The translations under genes were made by a program, and so were the position numbers. A stretch of DNA of 51,420 nucleotides from Acetobacteraceae bacterium (GTDB lineage Bacteria; Pseudomonadota; Alphaproteobacteria; Acetobacterales; Acetobacteraceae): NCBI GenBank assembly GCA_027487675.1, contig JAIYDD010000201.1:1-51420 (forward strand), read 5' to 3'. The notes beneath the pieces are model-generated. The model was not told the DNA's origin, ran no database searches, and worked only from the letters and a program-made list of their open reading frames with translations. Below, piece after piece: positions 9,243-16,420 of this stretch. How positions within the stretch are numbered: the first letter of the stretch is position 1; each line of letters opens with the position of its first letter.

Positions 9243-11266
9243 GCCCGGATCGCCGCCTGGTCGGCAGCGTCGTCGCCGTCGCGGTGGTGCTGCTGACGCT
9301 CGCCGTCGGCTTCGTCTCCGCCACCGCGCTCCGCAGCTTCGAGGCGGAGCTGCGGCCGGAGCTGGAGCGGGAAGCCACCATCGTCGGCAGCATCGGCGCG
9401 CGCACCTTGCAGCGGGCGCTGGATCTCGGCGTGCCCTTCGACGGGCTGACGGGGCTGGACGAGTATCTCGGCAGCCTGCTCGCGACGCGGGAAGGCGTCG
9501 CCTACCTGATGCTGACCGATGCCGCGGGCCGCGCCGTCGCCGCGGCGGGCGAGGTGCCGGCGGAATTCGCCGGGCTGTCGGCGGGCACGCCACCCCCGGG
9601 CCGGGGCGCGGTGATGCGCGCGCTGGGGGCCAGCTACGACGCGGCGCTGCCGCTCCACGAAGCCGGCGCGCTGGCCGGCTGGCTGCATGTGGGCATCGCG
9701 CGGGCGCGGCTGGACACCGCGCTGGACGACATGCGCTGGGACGTGCTGATCGTGCTGCTGGTGGTGCTGCTGGCCACCGCGGAGGGGCTGCGCTTCATCC
9801 TCTCCCGCCTGGTCGAGCAGCCGATCGGCATGGTGCGGCGCCTGCAGCAGCGGCTGGCCGCCGGCGACTGGACGGCGCGCGCACCGGGCGACCTGGGTGC
9901 CGAGGCCGGCAGCGTCGCGCGGCACTTCAACGTGCTGGTGCGCCGGATGAACGACCGCTGGGACCGGCTGTGCTGGCTGGCCGCCGAGAGCGGCGCCGGC
10001 CGGCGCGCGGCCGCGGTGCAGGATGCGGTGCGCGACAGGCTGCGCTTCGGCGCAACCTCGGTGCAGGACGCGCTGGCCGGCGGCGGTGCCTCGGCGCGGC
10101 TGCCGCTGTTCCTCTTCGTCTTCGCCGAGCAGCTCTCCACCTCCTTCAACCCGATCTTCGCGATGGAGCTGGCCGAAGGGCGGGGCGGCGTGCTGGGCGC
10201 GGCGCTGCCGCTGGTGGCCTTCGTCGCCGCGGTCGCGCTGCTGACGCCCTGGGGCGGGGAGATGGTGGCGCGCCACGGCCCGCGGCGCGCGCTGCTGCTG
10301 GGCCTGGTGCCGGCGGCGGCGGGGCATGTGGGTGCCGCGCTGGCGCAGGACCTGGTCACGCTGTCGCTGGCGCGCGCGGTGTGCGGGGCGGGCTATGCCA
10401 TCGTCACCATCGCCTGCCAGGTGCAGCTGGCGCGGGAAGCGCCGAGCGGGCGCGTGGCGCGCAGCCTGGGCGGCTTCACCGCGGCGGTGATGACGGGCGC
10501 GGTCTGCGGCACGGCGATCGGCGCCGTGCTGGCCGATCGGCTCGGCTTCCGCCTGACCTTCGCGCTGTCGGCCCTGCTGCTGCTGGGCATCGCGCTGCTG
10601 GCCTGGCGCTGCATGCCGGCCGGCGGCGCGGGCGAGGAGAAGCGGATGGGCGTGTGGCAGGGCGCGCGGGCCGCCTTCGCCGATCCGCACTTCGTGCTGC
10701 TGGTGGTGCTGGCCGCCATTCCGGCCAAGGTGCTGCTGGGCGGCTTCGTCTTCTTCCTGGCGCCGCTGGAGCTGCGGGAGCTGGGGCTGAGCCAGGCCGC
10801 CATCGGGCGCAACGTGATGCTGTATGGGCTGTGCATGCTGCCCGCCATCGTGGTCGGCGCCTGGATCGCCGACCGGACGGGGCGGGGCGGGTCGCTGATC
10901 GTCGTCGCGGGGCTGCTCAACGGCGCCGGGCTGATGCTGCCCTTCTGGCTGCCCGCCGATGTGGCGCTGCCGGTGGCCATCGTCGCGACCGGCGTGGCGC
11001 AGGGGCTGGCGGCGGCGCCGATGCTGGCGCTGATCCCCTCGCTGGCGCTGCGCCCGGGCGCGCCGACCTCGGCGGCGATGATGAGCTTCCTGCGGCTGGC
11101 GGAGCGGCTGGGCAGCGTGGTCGGGCCGCCGGCCGCGGCGGCGCTGCTGGCGGCGGGCGGGGGGGTGCAGGCGATGCTGGTGCTGGGGCTGGTCTCCGCG
11201 GCGACGGCGCTGGGCTATGCGCTGGCGCTGGGGCTCGGGCGGATGCGCAGGGAGGCCGTGGCATGA
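9239..11266 (+). CDS. periplasmic sensor-HAMP-MFS transporter fusion
   Basis: A 675-residue protein. TM1 near 8-30 is followed by a Cache-like periplasmic region (SIGARTLQRALDLGVPF, then AYLMLTDAAGRAVAAAGEV). TM2 lies near 167-187 and a HAMP linker follows (EQPIGMVRRLQQRLAAGDWT ... DLGAEAGSVARHFNVLVRRM). From about residue 283 comes a complete major facilitator: motif A copies GGEMVARHGPRRALLLG and GAWIADRTGRGG, and about 12 hydrophobic helices to the end. HAMP normally passes signals to cytoplasmic output domains, so feeding an MFS is unusual. Genes on both sides overlap it by ATGA. It may be a transporter gated by a periplasmic signal, or the MFS fold may itself be a sensor. Confidence 0.88.
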   Translation: MSPDRRLVGSVVAVAVVLLTLAVGFVSATALRSFEAELRPELEREATIVGSIGARTLQRALDLGVPFDGLTGLDEYLGSLLATREGVAYLMLTDAAGRAVAAAGEVPAEFAGLSAGTPPPGRGAVMRALGASYDAALPLHEAGALAGWLHVGIARARLDTALDDMRWDVLIVLLVVLLATAEGLRFILSRLVEQPIGMVRRLQQRLAAGDWTARAPGDLGAEAGSVARHFNVLVRRMNDRWDRLCWLAAESGAGRRAAAVQDAVRDRLRFGATSVQDALAGGGASARLPLFLFVFAEQLSTSFNPIFAMELAEGRGGVLGAALPLVAFVAAVALLTPWGGEMVARHGPRRALLLGLVPAAAGHVGAALAQDLVTLSLARAVCGAGYAIVTIACQVQLAREAPSGRVARSLGGFTAAVMTGAVCGTAIGAVLADRLGFRLTFALSALLLLGIALLAWRCMPAGGAGEEKRMGVWQGARAAFADPHFVLLVVLAAIPAKVLLGGFVFFLAPLELRELGLSQAAIGRNVMLYGLCMLPAIVVGAWIADRTGRGGSLIVVAGLLNGAGLMLPFWLPADVALPVAIVATGVAQGLAAAPMLALIPSLALRPGAPTSAAMMSFLRLAERLGSVVGPPAAAALLAAGGGVQAMLVLGLVSAATALGYALALGLGRMRREAVA

Positions 11267-12246
11267 TCCGGCGTCGGCACGCCATCCTGGCCGCGGCGGC
11301 GGCCGCGCTGCCCCTGCCGGCCGTCGCGCAGGCACGGGTGCATCGCATCACCATGCTGCTGTTCCGCGGCTGGGAGGAAGCCTGCGACGGCTTCCGCGAC
11401 CATTTCGCGGCGCGCCGCATCCCGGTGGAGCTGACGGTGCGCGACGTGGCGCAGGACCTGCGCCGGCTGCCGGCGATGGTCGCCGAGATCCGGCAGGCCA
11501 AGCCCGACCTCGTTTATACCTGGGGCACCTCGCTGACGATCGCGGCGCTCGGGCCGTGGGACGCGCCGGACCCGGCGCGGCACATCACCGGAATACCCGT
11601 GGTGTTCAACATCGTCACCGATCCCGTCGGCAACCGCGTGATCAAGTCCAACGAGGATCCGGGGCGGGCGGTGACGGGCACGGAATACATCGCCTCGGTC
11701 GAGGTGCAGCTGCGCGCCATGGCGCGCTATCGCGGCTTTGCGCGGGTGGCCGCGATCTTCAACCCGAACGAGCGCAACTCGCTCTCCGTGGTGGCGCAGA
11801 TGCGCGCGCTGCTCGGCGAAGGGCTGGTGGAGCTGCCGGTGGCGCTGGACGCGTCGCGCCGGCCGGACCCTGCCTCCATCCCCGCTCGCGTCGCCGCGGC
11901 GCGGGAGGCCGGCGCGGACTGGCTCTACATCCCGCCCGACACCTTCCTCAACGACCATCGCGCGGTGCTGACGGGCACGGCGCTGGAGCACCGCCTGCCC
12001 TGCTTCGCGGCGACCGAGCGCTTCGTGCAGTTCGCCGAAGGGCTCGCCGGGCTGGTCAGCCGCTACTACAGCGTCGGCGCCTTCACCGCCTACAAGGCCG
12101 AGCAGATCCTGCGCGAGGGCCGCGCGCCGCAGACGATCCCGGTCGAGACGCTGACGCGCATGTCCTTCCTGGTCCGCATGGACACCGCGCGCCGCCTGCC
12201 GATGTACCCGCCCGTCGGCCTGCTGCGCGTGGCGGAGACGGTCTGA
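11263..12246 (+). CDS. orphan periplasmic binding protein, ABC_sub_bind (TrpX-like) family
   Basis: A 327-residue protein with an N-terminal signal peptide (RRHAILAAAAAALPLPAVAQA). The body matches the family of periplasmic binding proteins related to TrpX/YtxM-type aromatic-compound binders: ITMLLFRGWEEACDGF, PDLVYTWGTSLTIAAL, ITGIPVVFNIVTDPVGNRVI, RVAAIFNPNERNS and the C-terminal YYSVGAFTAYKAEQIL. No ABC permease or ATPase gene is nearby. Instead it sits between sensor membrane proteins and a phosphatase with its own periplasmic domain. That context suggests it hands a bound small molecule to a sensor rather than to a pump (inference). Confidence 0.88.
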   Translation: MIRRRHAILAAAAAALPLPAVAQARVHRITMLLFRGWEEACDGFRDHFAARRIPVELTVRDVAQDLRRLPAMVAEIRQAKPDLVYTWGTSLTIAALGPWDAPDPARHITGIPVVFNIVTDPVGNRVIKSNEDPGRAVTGTEYIASVEVQLRAMARYRGFARVAAIFNPNERNSLSVVAQMRALLGEGLVELPVALDASRRPDPASIPARVAAAREAGADWLYIPPDTFLNDHRAVLTGTALEHRLPCFAATERFVQFAEGLAGLVSRYYSVGAFTAYKAEQILREGRAPQTIPVETLTRMSFLVRMDTARRLPMYPPVGLLRVAETV

Positions 12247-12250
12247 CGCC

Positions 12251-14299
12251 ATGCTGCTGCGCTCCCGCATCCTGCTTCTCTTCGCGCTGGCGACGCTGCT
12301 GGTCGCGGCCTCGGTCGGCGTGCCGGCCTGGCTGGTGTTGCGCGACAGCCAGGACCGCGCGGCCGCGCTGCGCGCGGAGCTGCAATCGACGCGCCTGGCC
12401 GAGGCGGTGGACCGCGCCGCGGCGCCGCTGGTGGCGGCGCTGCGCGTCGCGGCCGGCGATGCCGCGCTGGCCGCGGCGCGCGCGGCCGGCGACGAATCGG
12501 CGCTGCGCCAGCGCCTGGCCGCGCTGCGCGCCGAGCTGGGCCTGCAGGGCCCTTCCGCGCGGCTCGATCTGGTGGGCCCGCAGGGGCAGCTGCTGGCCGC
12601 GGCCCCGGCCGCGGCCGAGCCGCTGGCCAGCGGCGCCGCGGCGCTGCAACGCGAGCTGCGCGCGGACGGCACCGCGGCGGGCTTCGAGGCGATGCCGGAA
12701 GGCGGCATGCTGCTGGTCGCCAGCCTGCGCAGCGGCGCGGGCGACCTGCTTTCGGCCAGCATGCCGGCCGAGGCGGCGCTGGAGGCCATCGCGGCGCAGC
12801 TCGGCGCCGGGCTGCTGATGCGCGACCGCCAGGGGTCCAAGCTGCACGCCACCGACCCCGTGCTGCGCGAGGCGCCGGCGGAGCGCAGCACGCTCGACAT
12901 CGGCGGCCGGGTGTTCCGGCTGGAGGCGACGCCGCTCGACAACTCCGCCGGCGCCCGCGTGGCGCAAGTCCTGGTGCTGGCCGATGCGACCGCGGAGACG
13001 CAGGCCTACAGGCTGCTGCTGCTGCTGGCCGGCGCGCTGCTGGTGGTGGCGGGCGCGGTCACCTGCGGGCTGCTCTATCGCACCATCCGCGGCGCGATCG
13101 ACCCGCTGAGCGAGCTGGCGCGCGCGCTGCAGGCGGTGGCGGGAGGCGACATCTTCGCCTCCGCCGCCATCCAGCCGCGGCGCGACGAGGTGGGCGCGAT
13201 CCAGGCGGCGCTGGAGGCGCTGCGCAGCAACACCCTGGCGCTCGACCGGCTGCAGACGGGCAACCGGCTGGCGGCGCTGCGCGAGCGCGCGCTGATCGGC
13301 CAGCAGATCGCGCGCCTGACCGACGTGCTGGACGGGCCGGAGCGGCAGGAGATCCTGGGGCTTCTGGAGGGCGACGGCGCTGCGCTCGGCCCGGCCTTCG
13401 CGCGACTGGCCGGGCATGTGGTGCAGCAGCACCGCGCCATGGCCGACCTGCTGGAGGAGCGCACGCGCGACCTGGCGCTGGTCCGCCAGGCGCTGGAGGA
13501 GCGCAGCCAGCTGAACCGCATGCGGGAGGAGCTGGATGTCGCACGCCGGCTGCAGCTCTCCTCCGTCCCTACCGCCTTCCCGCAGCTGCCGGCCTTCCGC
13601 CTGCACGCCGCGATGGTGCCGGCGAAGGAGGTCGGCGGGGACTTCTGCGACTTCGTCATGCTGGACGAGCATCGCCTGGCGCTGCTAATCGGCGATGCCT
13701 CCGGCAAGGGCGTGGGTGCTGCGATCTTCATCGCGATGGCGCGCAGCCTGCTGCGGGCCGCGATCGGCCGCGGCGCGACGCCGGCCGAGGCGCTGGCGCA
13801 GGCCAACGACGTGCTGGCCGCCGACAATCCCACCATGATGTTCGCGACCGTCATCGTCGCCGTGCTGGATTGCCGCACCGGCGTGCTGACCTACGCCAAT
13901 GCCGGCCACAACGCGCCGCGCCGCCGGAGCGCGAATGGCGAGGAGGCGGAGATCCCGGTGCAGCCCGGCATCGCGCTCGGCGTGATGGACGGGATGGTCT
14001 TCGACGACCAGACCATCGCGCTCGCGCCCGAGGACATGGTGCTGATGTTCACCGACGGGGTGACGGAAGCGGTCGGCCCGGGCGAGACGATGTTCGGCGA
14101 TGCGCGGCTGTCGGCGATCGTCGCCGATGCGCGGCTGGCCTCGCCGTCGCAGCTGGTCGAGGCGGTGGCGCGACAGGTGGAAGCCTTCGCCGACACCGAG
14201 CCGCAGGCCGACGATATCACCATGCTGGCGCTGCACTGGCGCGGCGCCGCGCCGGCCGCCCCGGCCGGTCAGCGAGAGGAGAAGATGGCATGGACGTGA
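12251..14299 (+). CDS. membrane-bound SpoIIE/RsbU-type PP2C phosphatase with HAMP
   Basis: A 682-residue protein. TM1 is near 7-28, a periplasmic region of about 220 residues follows, TM2 is near 254-276, then a HAMP region and coiled coil to about 430. The C-terminal PP2C-type phosphatase shows the metal-binding motifs VGGDFCDF (about 461), GDASGKGV (about 480), MFTDGVTEA (about 600) and ADDITMLAL (about 654). Family members dephosphorylate STAS-domain anti-anti-sigma factors. The next two genes are exactly such a STAS protein and an HATPase, overlapping or adjoining it, so it is the input phosphatase of a partner switch. It follows the binding-protein gene by four bases. Confidence 0.95.
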   Translation: MLLRSRILLLFALATLLVAASVGVPAWLVLRDSQDRAAALRAELQSTRLAEAVDRAAAPLVAALRVAAGDAALAAARAAGDESALRQRLAALRAELGLQGPSARLDLVGPQGQLLAAAPAAAEPLASGAAALQRELRADGTAAGFEAMPEGGMLLVASLRSGAGDLLSASMPAEAALEAIAAQLGAGLLMRDRQGSKLHATDPVLREAPAERSTLDIGGRVFRLEATPLDNSAGARVAQVLVLADATAETQAYRLLLLLAGALLVVAGAVTCGLLYRTIRGAIDPLSELARALQAVAGGDIFASAAIQPRRDEVGAIQAALEALRSNTLALDRLQTGNRLAALRERALIGQQIARLTDVLDGPERQEILGLLEGDGAALGPAFARLAGHVVQQHRAMADLLEERTRDLALVRQALEERSQLNRMREELDVARRLQLSSVPTAFPQLPAFRLHAAMVPAKEVGGDFCDFVMLDEHRLALLIGDASGKGVGAAIFIAMARSLLRAAIGRGATPAEALAQANDVLAADNPTMMFATVIVAVLDCRTGVLTYANAGHNAPRRRSANGEEAEIPVQPGIALGVMDGMVFDDQTIALAPEDMVLMFTDGVTEAVGPGETMFGDARLSAIVADARLASPSQLVEAVARQVEAFADTEPQADDITMLALHWRGAAPAAPAGQREEKMAWT

Positions 14300-14622
14300 C
14301 CACCGAAGCGCGCGGCGAAGCCGTGATCCACCGCGTCAGCGGCCGCATCGACACGGGCACCAGCACCGAGGCGGAGAAGGCGCTGACCGCGGAGCTGCGC
14401 CAGGGCGGGCGGGTTGCCATCGACATGACGGCGGTGCCCTACGTGTCCTCGGCCGGGCTGCGGGTGGTGCTGATGGCGGCGAAGCTCGCCAAGGCGAATC
14501 GCGGCGCGATGTCGCTGTTCGGCCTGCAGCCGATGGTGCGCGACGTCTTCGCCATGTCGGGCTTCGACCGGATGGTGACGATCGCGGAGGACGAGGCCGC
14601 GGCGCTGGCTGCCCTGCGCTGA
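14290..14622 (+). CDS. STAS-domain anti-sigma factor antagonist
   Basis: A 110-residue single STAS domain of the RsbV/SpoIIAA type. VPYVSSAGLRVVLMAA carries the phosphorylatable serine (Ser53 or Ser54). The unphosphorylated form binds the kinase partner and frees that partner's target. An AG-rich ribosome-binding site (GAGAGGAGAAG) precedes the start, which overlaps the end of the phosphatase gene by ten bases. It is the middle player between the phosphatase upstream and the ATPase downstream. Confidence 0.95.
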   Translation: MDVTTEARGEAVIHRVSGRIDTGTSTEAEKALTAELRQGGRVAIDMTAVPYVSSAGLRVVLMAAKLAKANRGAMSLFGLQPMVRDVFAMSGFDRMVTIAEDEAAALAALR

Positions 14623-14623
14623 G

Positions 14624-15052
14624 ATGTCGGCGCTGACCCTGGAGTGCGGGCGCGACGAGGCGGAGGTCGCGCAGGCGCTGGACGCCATCGAGGCGCATCT
14701 GCTGGCGGCCGGCGCCGGGATGGCGGAGGCGCTGCAGTGGCGCCTGGTGGCGGAGGAGATCGTCACCAACGTCGCCCGCTGCGCCTGGCCCGAAGGGCAT
14801 GCCGGCCGCTTCCGCGTGGAGCTGGACGCCGCCGCGCGCGCGGACGGGCTGCGGGTGCGGATGACGACGATCGACGACGGCACGCCCTTCGACCCGACGG
14901 CGCAGGCGATGCCGGCGCTGGATGCCGGCGTGGACGACCGGCCGATCGGCGGCCTCGGCATGTTCCTGGTGAAGGAGATGACCGACGCACAGGCATATGC
15001 GCGCGAAGGCGGGCTGAACCGATTCAGCGTGGAGCGCCTGCTGCCGCGCTAA
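14624..15052 (+). CDS. RsbW-like anti-sigma/serine kinase (HATPase)
   Basis: A 142-residue GHKL ATPase-fold protein of the RsbW/SpoIIAB class. Visible boxes are EEIVTNVARCAWP (N box), TIDDGTPFDP (G1) and IGGLGMFLVKEM (G2). Such proteins phosphorylate the STAS partner and sequester a target, classically a sigma factor. No sigma factor gene is present in this window, so the target may be encoded elsewhere or be something other than a sigma factor. It starts one base after the STAS stop (TGAGATG), so the three partner-switch genes form one unit. Confidence 0.92.
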   Translation: MSALTLECGRDEAEVAQALDAIEAHLLAAGAGMAEALQWRLVAEEIVTNVARCAWPEGHAGRFRVELDAAARADGLRVRMTTIDDGTPFDPTAQAMPALDAGVDDRPIGGLGMFLVKEMTDAQAYAREGGLNRFSVERLLPR

Positions 15053-15061
15053 CCGCTTCGC

Positions 15062-15076
15062 AACCCGCACCGGGTT
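15062..15076 (+). promoter_or_regulatory. AACCCG/CGGGTT dyad upstream of the exported-protein gene
   Basis: AACCCG (15062-15067) and CGGGTT (15071-15076) form a perfect 6-bp dyad with a three-base centre, in the 121-base gap between the HATPase gene and the exported-protein gene. The blocks CGCAACCC and GGTTAGG both also occur near 7543-7562, just ahead of the formyltransferase gene, in swapped order. It could be an operator or a weak hairpin; there is no direct evidence for either. Confidence 0.3.
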
Positions 15077-15134
15077 AGGTCATCGGCATCCGCAGGAGGC
15101 GGCGTGTTGGGGACCGGACGGCATGACGCCACGC

Positions 15135-15167
15135 GGATCCCTGTCCACCACTGCCTACCAGGGATCC
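15135..15167 (+). promoter_or_regulatory. leader hairpin just before the exported-protein start
   Basis: GGATCCCTG (15135-15143) pairs perfectly with CAGGGATCC (15159-15167) across a 15-base loop. The 3' arm contains GGGA, the only Shine-Dalgarno-like bases close to the ATG at 15174, so folding would hide the ribosome-binding site. No T-tract follows, which argues against a terminator. If translation began at 15123 instead, the hairpin would lie in the coding region. Confidence 0.55.
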
Positions 15168-15173
15168 AGCAGA

Positions 15174-16352
15174 ATGTCCGTCACCGCCAACAAGCAGCTC
15201 GTCGAACTTGACGATGCCGTCCTCGCCTCGGTCGTGGGCGGCAGCGGCACCATCCAGTCGGGCGCCTCCGGCGCCGACAAGGACGATGACGACGGGCCGG
15301 AATACAGCGTCTCGGTCAGCGGTCCGGTGGTGATGTCGGGCGGCGTCGGCGTCAGCAAGACGGAGAGCGTCAGCACCAAGATCGGCGGCGTGGAGCTGAC
15401 CGGCCAGGCCGGCGTCTTCGCCGGCGCCAACTACGAAGCGACCAAGACGGGCGTCGGCGCGGGCGCCGGCGCCGGCGCCTTCGCCTCCGTCTCCGCCACC
15501 CACACCGAAGGCAACGTCACCACCACCGTCAAGGCCGAGACCGCGGCGGGCGCGATGGTCGGCGCGCAGGCGGGCCTCACCGGCGTGTCCGTCAACGGCG
15601 CGGTCGGCATCGGCGGCACGGTGAGCGTGACTGTCGAGACCGAGCACAAGCTGGGCGGCGGCGTGAACGCCAACACCAGCACCACCGTGGAAGCCGGCCT
15701 GCGCGCGGGCGCCGAGGGCCAGGCCTCCTACGGGCTGAACGGCGTGAAGACGGAAGGCGAGGTCTTCGCGGGCGCCTATTCCTCCGTCACCGGCTCGGCC
15801 ACCGTCGGCGGCAAGGGCGGCTCGGGCACCGTCACCGGCGGCTATGTCGATCCGGGCTCGGCGGGCGTCGGCGTCAACGGCCAGATGGCGATGGACAACG
15901 GCAAGATCACCGTCGGCCTGGGCGGCGAGGCGGCGATCGGCATCGGCGGCGTGAACCTTGGCGTCAGCGCGACCGTCGACACCAAGGTGGTGGGCGACGC
16001 CGCGGAGAAGGGCGCGGAGCAGACCAAGATCGCCGCTGAGAAGGCGGCCGCCGAGGCGCAGGCCGCCGCCGAGAAGGCCGCTGCCGCGAGCAAGGCCGCC
16101 GCCGAGAAGGCCGCCGCGGAGGCCAAGGCCGCCGCGGAGAAGTTGGCCGCCGATGCAAAGGCGAAGGCCGAGGCCGAGGCCGCCGCCGCGAAGGCTGCGG
16201 CCGAGAGGGCCGCCGCGGAAGCCCGTGCTGCCGCGGAGAAGGCCGCCGCGGATGCCAAGGCTGCGGCCGAGAAGGCCGCCGCCGACGCGGCAAAGCAGGC
16301 GACCAGCACGGCGAAGAGCGTGGGCCGGCGCATCCGCCGCCTGTTCCGCTGA
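15174..16352 (+). CDS. large secreted protein with double-glycine leader (predicted exporter cargo)
   Basis: A 392-residue protein. Residues 1-23 look like a double-glycine leader (ELDDAVLASVVGG: Leu at -7, Val at -4, Gly-Gly at -2/-1), the signal cut by C39 peptidases. Residues 24 to about 270 are rich in Gly, Val, Thr and Ala with alternating beta-type patterns and no Cys. Residues about 275-378 are a run of AAAEKAAAEAKAAAEK-type heptads, like the helical domain of TolA. The end is strongly basic (GRRIRRLFR). The HlyD/C39-ABC/ABC genes follow directly. The ATG at 15174 places the leader at the N-terminus; an in-frame ATG at 15123 is possible and has an AGGAGG 24 bases upstream. Function unknown; toxin, adhesin or matrix protein are all possible. 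Confidence 0.85.
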   Translation: MSVTANKQLVELDDAVLASVVGGSGTIQSGASGADKDDDDGPEYSVSVSGPVVMSGGVGVSKTESVSTKIGGVELTGQAGVFAGANYEATKTGVGAGAGAGAFASVSATHTEGNVTTTVKAETAAGAMVGAQAGLTGVSVNGAVGIGGTVSVTVETEHKLGGGVNANTSTTVEAGLRAGAEGQASYGLNGVKTEGEVFAGAYSSVTGSATVGGKGGSGTVTGGYVDPGSAGVGVNGQMAMDNGKITVGLGGEAAIGIGGVNLGVSATVDTKVVGDAAEKGAEQTKIAAEKAAAEAQAAAEKAAAASKAAAEKAAAEAKAAAEKLAADAKAKAEAEAAAAKAAAERAAAEARAAAEKAAADAKAAAEKAAADAAKQATSTAKSVGRRIRRLFR

Positions 16353-16359
16353 CCGTGAC

Positions 16360-16385
16360 GCGGGGCGCGCCTCCGCGCGCCCCGC
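16360..16385 (+). terminator. strong hairpin between cargo gene and exporter genes
   Basis: An 11-bp perfect stem, GCGGGGCGCGC (16360-16370) with its complement at 16375-16385, and a four-base loop CTCC, followed by a pyrimidine-rich stretch (CTTCCGCTTCCC). It starts eight bases after the cargo stop. It may act as a partial terminator or RNA 3'-end stabiliser, giving more cargo than exporter mRNA (inference). Confidence 0.6.
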
Positions 16386-16420
16386 CTTCCGCTTCCCGAC
16401 ACGCAGACGGATCGAGGCGC

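Noticed and set aside
8921-11335. An 804-codon minus-strand open frame antisense to the sensor and MFS genes
   Set aside because: It is Gln/Arg/His-rich and spans three overlapping real genes on the other strand.
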